Origin: Herbiconiux sp. SALV-R1
GTDB taxonomy: Bacteria > Actinomycetota > Actinomycetes > Actinomycetales > Microbacteriaceae
Assembly: GCF_013113715.1 (NCBI RefSeq)
Contig: NZ_CP053344.1
Span: 2,790,001 to 2,854,000, forward strand
DNA length: 64,000 bases
Direction of reading: 5' to 3'
Shown: in pieces, positions 49,863 through 58,327 of the stretch
Position numbering within the stretch: the stretch's first letter is position 1
Layout: each line of letters begins with the position of its first letter
Program-made: the position numbers and the translations under genes
The notes under the pieces: generated by a model
What the model was told of the DNA's origin: nothing
What the model saw: the letters and a program-made list of their open reading frames with translations, nothing else
The model's database searches: none

Positions 49863-52112
49863 TCACGCAGCGGGTATAGCGGCGAGCAGACCCTCGTCGA
49901 CCAGCATCTCACGCATGGCCGGGGCGATGTGCCGCGCGTAGTCGGCCGTGAGATGCCGCTGGTCGTAGCGCATCGGAAGTGTGCCGGCGAACGCCGGACA
50001 CTCGCCGGAGCGGCTGCACGCGAGCTGGGTGGAGCCAACGAACACCCCGCCGCCGGTCGCCAGCTTCGCCTCCATGAGCGACTCGTACTCCTTGTACTCG
50101 CGCGACACATCCGTCATGCAGTCGGCAGGTGAGGAAAGCGGGCCGTAGCAGGCCGTCAGTTCCTTGCCGACCGGAGGGCCGGGGAAGTAGACCGTCCTCG
50201 TCGCGTCATTGGCGAACCGGCCCGACCAGCCGACCGTCGCGTCGACCATGTCGGACATCGCGACCTTCGACCCGTCCGCGGCGACGGCGTTGCCGATGAC
50301 GTTCGTGACGAAGACGAGCTGCGGCGCCGCGGCAGCGATCGCGGCGGCAACCTCTGCCTTGCGCTCGGGGCACGACTCGGCGACACCCGCCCCGGTGTTC
50401 TTTAGTTCGAGTTCGACGAACGGGCAGCCGTAGAGCCCGATGGTCGTCACCGCGATCTGATCGCCGCTGGTCTCGGCCAGCTCGATGAAGGCCGGAGCGT
50501 ACGACATCGCCGTCGAATCCCCGACGAGGAAGGCCCGGGTCGGCGCAGCGGGGTTCCCGAACGTGCACGCTGAGATGTCGGGCATCGTACCCGGAGCGAA
50601 GCAGCCCAGCGCCGGGTTGCCCTCGGAGCCCTGCGCCATAGCCTCGTCCATCGTAGGCGAGAGGTTCGCGGGCCACTCGCTGGCGAGTCGCCCGGTCGAA
50701 ATCTCGCGCTCCAGTGCCGCCAGAGCACTCACCGGCTGCGCGCCGGCGGTCGAGGTCGGAGGGACATAGGTGTAGGCCGGAGCGGAGGCGTCGTCGGGGG
50801 TCGAGGGATCGAAGATCAGCGCGGGCACGACGACGAGCAGCGTGGCGGCGATCAACACGCTCAACCCGCCGATCTTGTACGTGTTCTTCCAACGGAGGCG
50901 CCAGTCCTTCCACGCCCGTTCCCGCGAGCTGCGGGAACGATAGGCGTCCCAGAGCGGCGACTTGTGAATCGGAGCCTCGATCAGGTAGTACGACGCCGCC
51001 GCGAGCCCGAGCATCAAGACGACGGTCAGCCCGTAGAACAGCGGGGACGGCTCCATCAGCGTGCCGATGATCACGATCAGCGGGAAGTGCCACAGGTAGA
51101 GTGAGTAGGAGATGTCGCCGACCCAAGTGGTCCCGCGGTTCGTCAGCGGCCAGAGGAATCGTTGCTGACCCCCGGTACCGCCGACGATGACCAGTGCCGT
51201 CATGAGAACCGGCAGCAGGGCCCAGGGCGCAGGAAAGGGCAGACCGTCGTTGATCACGAAGAGCGACGCGATGATGCCGATCAGGCCGACCCAGCCGAGC
51301 ACCGGCCGGAGAGCCTGCGGGATCTTGCCCCACCACGGCGAGGCGATGGCCACCAGGGCGCCGATGCCGAGTTCCCAGGCACGGGTGAAGGTCGAGAAGT
51401 AGGCCAACGAGGGATTGGTCGCGGTCTCCCAGAGGGCCCACCCGAACGAGGCGACGACGATGACACCCATCAAAATGCCCGTGACTGCGCGTCGGTTGTT
51501 GAACCGGCTGCGCTTTGAAGCGATGAAGAGCACGCCGAGCATGAGCCAGGGCCAGACGAGGTAGAACTGCTCCTCGACCGAGAGCGACCAATAGTGCTGC
51601 AGCGGAGAGACGGCCGTCGTGGCCTGGAAGTAGTCGGTGTCCTGTAGCGCGAACCGCCAGTTCGCCGAGAAGAGGAAGGCCCAGACGGCGTCCCAGAGGG
51701 TGGCCCAGTACCGTGTCGCGTTGAAGACGATCGACGACGCCGCCACTGTCGCGATGAGCACCACGGTCGCGGCGGGGACGATGCGCTTGATGCGGCGACG
51801 GTAGAAGCCGACGAACGATATGTGGTTGGTCTTCTCGTGCTCGCGCAGCAGGATGCCAGTGATCAGAAAGCCGGAGATGACGAAGAAGACGTCGACGCCG
51901 ACGAACCCGCCCGAGGGCCAGAACACCAAGTGATCGAGGATCACCGCGACGACCGCGAGCGCCCTCAGCCCCTGGATGTCAGGACGGAACGTGCTCTTCC
52001 TGCGCGCGGCAGCGCTGCCCGACCCTCTGGACCTGCTCGACGTCGACGAATGCCCTGATCTGCTGGACGAACGGCGTGAACGTCCCCTGGTGAATATCGC
52101 CCCACTTGGCAT
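49863..52112 (-). CDS. AT3-SGNH O-acyltransferase (first of four)
   Basis: This 749-residue protein joins an integral-membrane acyltransferase-3 domain to an extracellular SGNH domain, as in O-antigen and peptidoglycan O-acetyltransferases. Together they move an acyl group across the membrane onto a sugar. The AT3 part (from about residue 40) has FRPDIQGLRALAVVAVILDH with the R-x10-H pair, then VFFVISGFLITGILL. The SGNH part has LVGDSTAMSYAPAF (catalytic Ser block) and DQRHLTADYA (Asp-His block). A Ser/Arg-rich stretch of about 40 residues precedes the first helix. ATG 52112 has GGGGGAGG. Confidence 0.88.
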   Translation of the reverse strand: MPSGAIFTRGRSRRSSSRSGHSSTSSRSRGSGSAAARRKSTFRPDIQGLRALAVVAVILDHLVFWPSGGFVGVDVFFVISGFLITGILLREHEKTNHISFVGFYRRRIKRIVPAATVVLIATVAASSIVFNATRYWATLWDAVWAFLFSANWRFALQDTDYFQATTAVSPLQHYWSLSVEEQFYLVWPWLMLGVLFIASKRSRFNNRRAVTGILMGVIVVASFGWALWETATNPSLAYFSTFTRAWELGIGALVAIASPWWGKIPQALRPVLGWVGLIGIIASLFVINDGLPFPAPWALLPVLMTALVIVGGTGGQQRFLWPLTNRGTTWVGDISYSLYLWHFPLIVIIGTLMEPSPLFYGLTVVLMLGLAAASYYLIEAPIHKSPLWDAYRSRSSRERAWKDWRLRWKNTYKIGGLSVLIAATLLVVVPALIFDPSTPDDASAPAYTYVPPTSTAGAQPVSALAALEREISTGRLASEWPANLSPTMDEAMAQGSEGNPALGCFAPGTMPDISACTFGNPAAPTRAFLVGDSTAMSYAPAFIELAETSGDQIAVTTIGLYGCPFVELELKNTGAGVAESCPERKAEVAAAIAAAAPQLVFVTNVIGNAVAADGSKVAMSDMVDATVGWSGRFANDATRTVYFPGPPVGKELTACYGPLSSPADCMTDVSREYKEYESLMEAKLATGGGVFVGSTQLACSRSGECPAFAGTLPMRYDQRHLTADYARHIAPAMREMLVDEGLLAAIPAA

Positions 52113-52187
52113 CGATGCCTCCCCCGGCCTCGAACGACATGGTACTGGGTGGCGACACCTGTAGTCATATCGGTGCTGGGAGGCACC

Positions 52188-54266
52188 TCAATCGACTGCG
52201 TCGAGCAGCTCCGGCTCGATGAAGTCGGCCAAGGAACCGGAGAAGGTCGCGGTGAAGTGGTGCTGGTCCCGCCAGACCACGACTCCGCCGATCTCTGCGG
52301 GTACGGAACCGTCGACGATGAAATGCTCACTTAGGTCGACGACCTCCGAACCGGGCACGAGCAAGGACGCCTGATCGTAGACGGACAACTCCTCCCGATT
52401 GACGGGCGCCGCAGGACAGTCCGCCAGGTCGAGCCGTGAAGCATAAATGCACCTATACAGTTCGGGCGTGATGCCGGGGGTGTCCTCGATAGCGATGACC
52501 TCCGCACCGGCCTCGACCGCACCGGCCCAGGCCTCGCCGAACCCGTCGATCGAGTCCTCCATAGAAGCCTCCCCACCCGGCTCCGCCGTGAACAGGGAAT
52601 TCGCGAAGTACGACGTGACGACGACGTCGAAATCCCCGGCAGCGACCACCTCGCTGACGTTCTCATTCCATTCCGAGCACGAGTCGATGGCGGCGGATTC
52701 CCCTTCGCGCACCGAGGCGCTCCAAGCGCACGAGGACTTGTAGAAGGTGGTGAGTTCCCAGCCCTGCTCACGGGAGACCTCCTCCACGGCCGGGAACCAG
52801 GATGCGGCGTGCGAGTCCCCGATCAGCGCCACCTTCGTCTCCGAGCCCAGGTCGCCGAACTCACAGCTCTTGAGCTCAGCACTGCGCGGCCCCGTCTGGC
52901 AGCGGTCGCCGTAGATGGCCGGCAAGTCGTTGATCGCGAGCACGGGCGGCAGCACCTCGCCGAGGTCGTCACAGGCTCCAGCCGGGCCGGCGGCCGAAGC
53001 CATCGCGCCGACGCACTCCGGCTCGGATTGCTGTACGACCGCGAGAGCCTGCTCGGCCTGTCCCTTCACTGCCGAGACGCCTGCAAGGCCCCCCGCAGCC
53101 ACCAGGGCGACCGCGGCCGAAGCGGCGACGGCGAAGCCGAACGAACGGCGAGAGGACTTGATCCAGGCTCCCGTTCGCACCGGATCTTCGATGTAACGCT
53201 TCGTCGCTGTCGCGAGTGCCACGGTGAGGGCAAGCACCACAAGCGGCGCCCACCACGGTGATTCCACTCCGGTCAGCAGCTCAAACGCGAACGGGAAGAG
53301 CACGATCAAGGGCCAGTGCCAGAGATAGATCGAGTACGAATTGTCGCCCACGAACTGGATCGCGCGGCGGCGCATCAGCCACGAGGGACTCCATACGGCA
53401 GTCGATGCCCCCGCGAGGATGACCAGTGCTGCGCCTGCAACGGGAACGATTGCGATCCAGCCTGGGAACGGGGTGCTCTCGGTGAGGACGGCCGACGATC
53501 CCAGCACTGCTAGCAACCCGGCCCACGATGCCCCGGCTCGTAGGTGGCGGTTGCGGATAATGTTGGCCGGCACCAGGGCCACCAGACCACCGAACGCGAA
53601 CTCCCATGCGCGGGTGAACGTGGCGAAGTAGGCGATCGACGGAAGCGCCCGGGTGACGAGCACACTCGCCGCGAAACAAACGACCACGATCACGGCCAGC
53701 ATCACCAGCACCGAGACCCGCGACGAACGCCGTAGTCGCATGCCGACAGCAACGGCGACCACCATCAGCAGAGGCCAGACGATGTAGAACTGCTCCTCGA
53801 CAGAGAGCGACCAGTAATGCTGTACCGGACTCGCCAGATTGTCGGCGGCAAGGTAGTCAACACTGTCGACCGCGAGCAGCCAGTTCTCGACGTAGAAGCC
53901 GGAGGCGATGGTCTCGCGGAACGCCTGCGACCAGAGGGCGGCGGGTGCGAAGGCGAGTGTCAGCAGCGCGGTGACCACGAGCACGAGGAGGGAGGCCGGG
54001 AGCAGTCGACGGATTCGGCGCGCCCAGAACCGCCCGAGCCGGATGCGGCCGTTGCCATTCTCCTGCTCACGCAGCAGATGCCCGGTGATCAGGAAGCCAG
54101 ATATGACGAAAAAAACGTCGACCCCGACATAACCGCCGTGCAAGACACTCGCAGGCCAAAGGTGGTAGACCACGACGAGAGCCACCGCGAGCGCCCGGAG
54201 AGCCTGAATATCGAAGCGGAACGCTTGGCGGCTGCCTGCTCCGACGGTCTTGGTCTCCTGGGTCAT
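52188..54266 (-). CDS. AT3-SGNH O-acyltransferase (second of four)
   Basis: This 692-residue paralogue has the same layout. AT3 begins RFDIQALRALAVALVVVYH with the R-x10-H pair and VFFVISGFLITGHLL; the SGNH domain shows LIGDSHAASWFPA and WRDQHHFTATF, so the GDS and D-x-x-H pairs are both intact. ATG 54266 follows GAGGAG. The leader contains ATTGCAGGG, a word also found before the AlgD-like gene. It lies 75 bases upstream of the first copy and 30 bases downstream of the third, clearly one operon. Confidence 0.88.
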   Translation of the reverse strand: MTQETKTVGAGSRQAFRFDIQALRALAVALVVVYHLWPASVLHGGYVGVDVFFVISGFLITGHLLREQENGNGRIRLGRFWARRIRRLLPASLLVLVVTALLTLAFAPAALWSQAFRETIASGFYVENWLLAVDSVDYLAADNLASPVQHYWSLSVEEQFYIVWPLLMVVAVAVGMRLRRSSRVSVLVMLAVIVVVCFAASVLVTRALPSIAYFATFTRAWEFAFGGLVALVPANIIRNRHLRAGASWAGLLAVLGSSAVLTESTPFPGWIAIVPVAGAALVILAGASTAVWSPSWLMRRRAIQFVGDNSYSIYLWHWPLIVLFPFAFELLTGVESPWWAPLVVLALTVALATATKRYIEDPVRTGAWIKSSRRSFGFAVAASAAVALVAAGGLAGVSAVKGQAEQALAVVQQSEPECVGAMASAAGPAGACDDLGEVLPPVLAINDLPAIYGDRCQTGPRSAELKSCEFGDLGSETKVALIGDSHAASWFPAVEEVSREQGWELTTFYKSSCAWSASVREGESAAIDSCSEWNENVSEVVAAGDFDVVVTSYFANSLFTAEPGGEASMEDSIDGFGEAWAGAVEAGAEVIAIEDTPGITPELYRCIYASRLDLADCPAAPVNREELSVYDQASLLVPGSEVVDLSEHFIVDGSVPAEIGGVVVWRDQHHFTATFSGSLADFIEPELLDAVD

Positions 54267-54296
54267 GTGTCTCCTCTGTCCCTGCAATTGATGCGA

Positions 54297-56393
54297 CTAC
54301 CGGGCGGCTTCGTAATCCGAGATCGCCTTCCCGAGATAGGGTGCCAGCGTGCTCGCGAAGGTAGCCGTGAGGTGACCTCGATCGCGATAGACCTTCACGC
54401 CCCCGATGACGAGCGGGCACTCCGTCTCGTCGCAGTAGTAGGCAGTGAGATCGATCGGAAGAGCTCCAGGAAGGTCCGTCGCCGCTGCGATCACGAGATC
54501 ACGATCGTCCAGCGCCTTTGAGCGCGGAACCGAGCACGATCGGGCATCACCCGGGCGGTACTCGCACTTCAGTTGCTCGGTAGTCTCCAGAACGGGATTG
54601 TCGGCGATCGCCAGGATGGTCGTGCCGCGCTCGATCATCGGCGCCCACGCCTCGCGGAAACCCTCGATACCCGCCTCGTCGCTCGGATTACCCTGGTCAT
54701 CGAGGAAATGTGACTTGACGGCGGAGTAGGCATTCAGCGAATAATCGTAGGGCGGCTGCTCAGCAAGGCGTTGTTGTAGCTTCTCGCCCCATTCAAGGCA
54801 TGAGTCGCGCTCTGTCTCAGAGTCGTCCAGCCGTGGGGCGGTGTTGAAGACGCAGCCGTTCTTGTAGAAAACGTGCAGCTCCCATCCACGATCGACCGCG
54901 ATCTTCTCGAATGCGGGGAAGAGAGATGCGGCGTGAGAATTGCCGATCAGCACGACCCGGGTCGACGAACCGACCTGGCCGAAGATGCACTCTTTCAGCT
55001 GAGTGCCTGTCGGACTGGTTGCGCAGTCGCTTCCGTCTATCTCCGGTGACCCATCTTCGCCGGCGTCGAGCTCCGGCACGCTCCTCCTCCACGCGAACGT
55101 GTGCGCGCAGCCCCCTGGATCAGCCATGGCCGCTGCCCCGAAACACGGATCTCCCGCCGAGGAACGCTCGCGAGCGCTGGCCACATCCGACGCGATCGCG
55201 TTGTTGACGGCGGCCAGCGACGCACCGCCGACCAGTGCAGCCACCAGCATCATCGCTACCGGGATCGATGTCCTGACCCAGCTACGTCCCGGCAGCGTGG
55301 CTCGACGTGGGCGAAGTAGCGGATCCTCGATGAAACGCTTCGTCAGCCATGCCAGCGCGATCGAGGCACCGATGATGGCCAGGCCAACGAGAAGACTGGG
55401 TCGCTCGTCTGTCGTCTCTACCCAGAAGATGAGGATTGGCCAGTGCCACAAATAGATGCCGTAGCCGAGCCCGCCCAGCCAGACGAGTGGGGCAGTCCCC
55501 AACAGCCGCTCAGCTCCGAAACGAGTGGATGCGCCGGTACCGGCGACGAGGATCAAAACGGCCGAGACGGTCGGCCAGAGTGCTGCGACTCCCGGAAACT
55601 GGGTCGAGACCTGAAGTAGGAACCCGCAGGAGATGATACCGAATAGGCCGATCCAGCCGAGAGGAGTCCGCACCCAAGCCGGAATCCTCAAGCCGGGAAG
55701 CACTACCGCGGCGATACTACCGAGACCGAACTCCCAGACCCGGGCGAAGGTGTTGTAGTAGGCCTGGGTCTGATTGCGGTCGACCTCTCGGAGTGAGTAG
55801 ACGAAGGACACGACGATCGCGAGGAGGAGGACTCCGATCAGAAGCGGTTTGATCGGCCGCTTCCAAACGAATCGCATTGCGATCGCGATCCCGATGAACA
55901 TCACCGCCCAAATCAGGTAGAACTGGCCTTGCACCGACATAGCCCAGAAGTTCTGCACCGGCGAGTGGAAGTCGTCCTGAGCCAGGTAGTCGATACCCGA
56001 GCGGTACAGCTGCCAGTTTTCGACGTACAGGGCGGAGGCGACGACCTCCGTGAACGTCTGTTTCCACTGCGGCGGCCACAGGACAAAGAAGGTGAGCACC
56101 GCGACCACAGCGAGCACGATCGCCGAAGACGGGAAGAGCCTGGTCGCCAGTCTGCTCAGGAACGTCCCGGGCCGGATGCGCCCAAAGCGTCGGACGTGGC
56201 CCAGCAGTGTCACCGTAGTCAAGAACCCGGCGATCACGAAGAAGACGTCGACTCCGCCTGAGACCCTCCCGAGCCAGATGTGAAAAGTCGCGACGAGCAG
56301 GCAGGCGACCGCGCGGATGCCTTCGATCTCAGGTCGGTAGTTCGGAGAATCCTGCTTCTTCGAGCGGCTCCGTTCGAGATCCACCGCAGTCAT
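54297..56393 (-). CDS. AT3-SGNH O-acyltransferase (third of four, GNS variant)
   Basis: This is a 698-residue paralogue and the first gene of the minus-strand polysaccharide operon. The AT3 part opens YRPEIEGIRAVACLLVATFH (R-x10-H kept) and VFFVIAGFLTTVTLL. The SGNH block is VVLIGNSHAASLF, where the usual Gly-Asp-Ser is Gly-Asn-Ser; the Ser is kept. The second block is YRDRGHLTATF with D-x-x-H intact. The Asp-to-Asn change may alter hydrolytic activity or specificity. ATG 56393 follows GGGGGAG. The divergent beta-helix gene starts 176 bases away. Confidence 0.87.
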   Translation of the reverse strand: MTAVDLERSRSKKQDSPNYRPEIEGIRAVACLLVATFHIWLGRVSGGVDVFFVIAGFLTTVTLLGHVRRFGRIRPGTFLSRLATRLFPSSAIVLAVVAVLTFFVLWPPQWKQTFTEVVASALYVENWQLYRSGIDYLAQDDFHSPVQNFWAMSVQGQFYLIWAVMFIGIAIAMRFVWKRPIKPLLIGVLLLAIVVSFVYSLREVDRNQTQAYYNTFARVWEFGLGSIAAVVLPGLRIPAWVRTPLGWIGLFGIISCGFLLQVSTQFPGVAALWPTVSAVLILVAGTGASTRFGAERLLGTAPLVWLGGLGYGIYLWHWPILIFWVETTDERPSLLVGLAIIGASIALAWLTKRFIEDPLLRPRRATLPGRSWVRTSIPVAMMLVAALVGGASLAAVNNAIASDVASARERSSAGDPCFGAAAMADPGGCAHTFAWRRSVPELDAGEDGSPEIDGSDCATSPTGTQLKECIFGQVGSSTRVVLIGNSHAASLFPAFEKIAVDRGWELHVFYKNGCVFNTAPRLDDSETERDSCLEWGEKLQQRLAEQPPYDYSLNAYSAVKSHFLDDQGNPSDEAGIEGFREAWAPMIERGTTILAIADNPVLETTEQLKCEYRPGDARSCSVPRSKALDDRDLVIAAATDLPGALPIDLTAYYCDETECPLVIGGVKVYRDRGHLTATFASTLAPYLGKAISDYEAAR

Positions 56394-56569
56394 TGTGCTC
56401 CCCCTGGTCACGAATGGTGGCTTTATGCTACCCGGCGGGTGGGCCCAATCGAGCAGTGAGGCGCACTGGGTGAATTCGGAGGGAGGCGTCGGCGATAATC
56501 GTCACGGCGAGCTCTACCGCCCCTGAACCTCGATTCCGCCAGCACGCTGCCGTCGACGAAAGGCTCGCC

Positions 56570-58327
56570 GTGAAGAAGACGATCACCGTTGTCGTGGTGG
56601 TCGTCGCGCTGCTCGGACTGTGCCTGGCGGGAGTCGTTGCGGTCCGCGACTGGATGCGAGCGCCGCAGGCGGGGCCCATCTCGAGTGACGACCGGGCGAT
56701 CGCGTACATCGGCGACTGGTCTCGCGACGACACCGGTGGTGAGCCCGTGCGCTCCGCCGGCGACCCGGCGCAGGCGATCTTCACCTTCCAGGGCGTCGGG
56801 ATCCAATGGATCGGCTCGATGTCGTCGGACAGCGGGATCAGCGAGGTCTTCATCGACGGCGAGAAGGTCGCGACGGTCGACGGCTACCGCTCGGGCGACG
56901 CCACGACGGGGCCGATGTTCACGAGTGCGCTGCTCGACGACGGAGTGCACACGATCCGTGTCACCACGACCGGTGACGCCGACCCCGACTCGACCGGCAC
57001 GAGAGTGGGCATCACGCGGTTCGTCGTCTTCGAGACGACTCCTCCGCCGGTCATCGCGAGTGTCTCCGCCGACGCGGCCGACGGCGGAGTCGCGATAGCC
57101 TGGCCCGCATCCGACGCGCCCCAGGTCGACGGCTACCGGGTGTATCGATCGGACGGGCCGGCGAAGGACTTCGACGTCATCGCTGACCTGGGCACCGATT
57201 CGACCGACTACATCGACGACCTATCCTCGGCCAGCACAGCGACGCCGCGCTACTACGTCGTGGCGGTCGACATTGCCGGGCGCGAGTCGCCGATGTCGGA
57301 GATCGCCAGCGTCGTGCTACCGCGTCCCGGTGTGCCCAGCTATCGGCAACGCGACGATTGCCCGTCGCCCACCGTCAAGGTGGCGGATGCCTCCGAGTTG
57401 CGCAATGCGCTCGCCGACGCCGGTCCGGGCACGGTCATCGGTCTCGCCGACGGCGTCTACTCCGGCACGTTCGAGATCGAGGCGGACGGCACGAGGGACG
57501 ACCCGATCTGGATCTGCGGATCGAGCGACGCGATCCTCCGCGGAACCAGCGTCAACACCGGGTACGGACTCCACATCGCCGACTCGCACGACGTCATCGC
57601 AACTGGCTTCACCGTGACGAACAGCCTCAAGGGGATCATGGTCGACCGGAGCAGCCGCATCACGCTGTCTCAGCTCACCGTCAAGCACGTCGGGAACGAA
57701 GCGGTCCACCTGCGGAGCAAGACGACCGACTCGATCCTTGCCGGCAGCTTCATCTCCGACACCGGTCGCCAGACCACCGCCGAGCATCCGGAGTGGGGGG
57801 AGGGCGTCTACGTCGGAAGCCATGCCAGCAACTGGTGCTCGCGTGGTTACGCCGGCTGCAAGCCGAACTGCTCGACGTCGACAGAGGGTTGCGAACCCGA
57901 TGCCTCCGACCGGAACGTGATCGCGGACAACACGATCTTCGACACCACTGCCGAGGCCGTCGACATCAAGGAGGGGGCCCTCAACGGGATCGTCGTCGGC
58001 AACGAGATCGACGCCAGCTCGTCCACGGCGACCGAGCGATGGATCGTCGTGCGATCGAACGGCTGGTACATCACCGACAACCACGGGGTCTCCGATCGCG
58101 GGGGGAACGGGATACAGATCTATCGCCCTCCGACTCCCGGGTACGGAACGGGTAACGTCGTCTCGGGCAACAGCGCTGACTACGGCTCGTCGCCGAGTGA
58201 CGAGATCGGCTACTCCGTGATGATCCAGACGAAGGGCAATGTCGTCACGTGCGACAATTCCTATCGGGGAGCGGCCGACATCGCGGCCTCGAACGTTACG
58301 TGCGAGACGGGGAGCAGCGATCGGTGA
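56570..58327 (+). CDS. Secreted parallel beta-helix protein with N-terminal sugar-binding-like domain
   Basis: This 585-residue protein has an N-terminal membrane helix (residues 3-25) that is a signal anchor. A first beta-sandwich (about 35-155, AIAYIGDWSRDDTGGEP through GVHTIRVTTTG) resembles carbohydrate-binding modules. A fibronectin-III-like domain (IASVSADAADGGVAIAWPAS onward) follows. A right-handed beta-helix (about 265-585) then has TVIGLADGVYSGTFEIEADG, WICGSSDAILRGTSV and repeated HDVIATGFTVTN-like coils, plus a Cys-rich loop (CSRGYAGCKPNCSTSTEGC). The fold and coil pattern resemble PL6 lyases and AlgG-type epimerases, so a polysaccharide lyase or epimerase is likely. The start is GTG 56570. 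Confidence 0.82.
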   Translation: MKKTITVVVVVVALLGLCLAGVVAVRDWMRAPQAGPISSDDRAIAYIGDWSRDDTGGEPVRSAGDPAQAIFTFQGVGIQWIGSMSSDSGISEVFIDGEKVATVDGYRSGDATTGPMFTSALLDDGVHTIRVTTTGDADPDSTGTRVGITRFVVFETTPPPVIASVSADAADGGVAIAWPASDAPQVDGYRVYRSDGPAKDFDVIADLGTDSTDYIDDLSSASTATPRYYVVAVDIAGRESPMSEIASVVLPRPGVPSYRQRDDCPSPTVKVADASELRNALADAGPGTVIGLADGVYSGTFEIEADGTRDDPIWICGSSDAILRGTSVNTGYGLHIADSHDVIATGFTVTNSLKGIMVDRSSRITLSQLTVKHVGNEAVHLRSKTTDSILAGSFISDTGRQTTAEHPEWGEGVYVGSHASNWCSRGYAGCKPNCSTSTEGCEPDASDRNVIADNTIFDTTAEAVDIKEGALNGIVVGNEIDASSSTATERWIVVRSNGWYITDNHGVSDRGGNGIQIYRPPTPGYGTGNVVSGNSADYGSSPSDEIGYSVMIQTKGNVVTCDNSYRGAADIAASNVTCETGSSDR

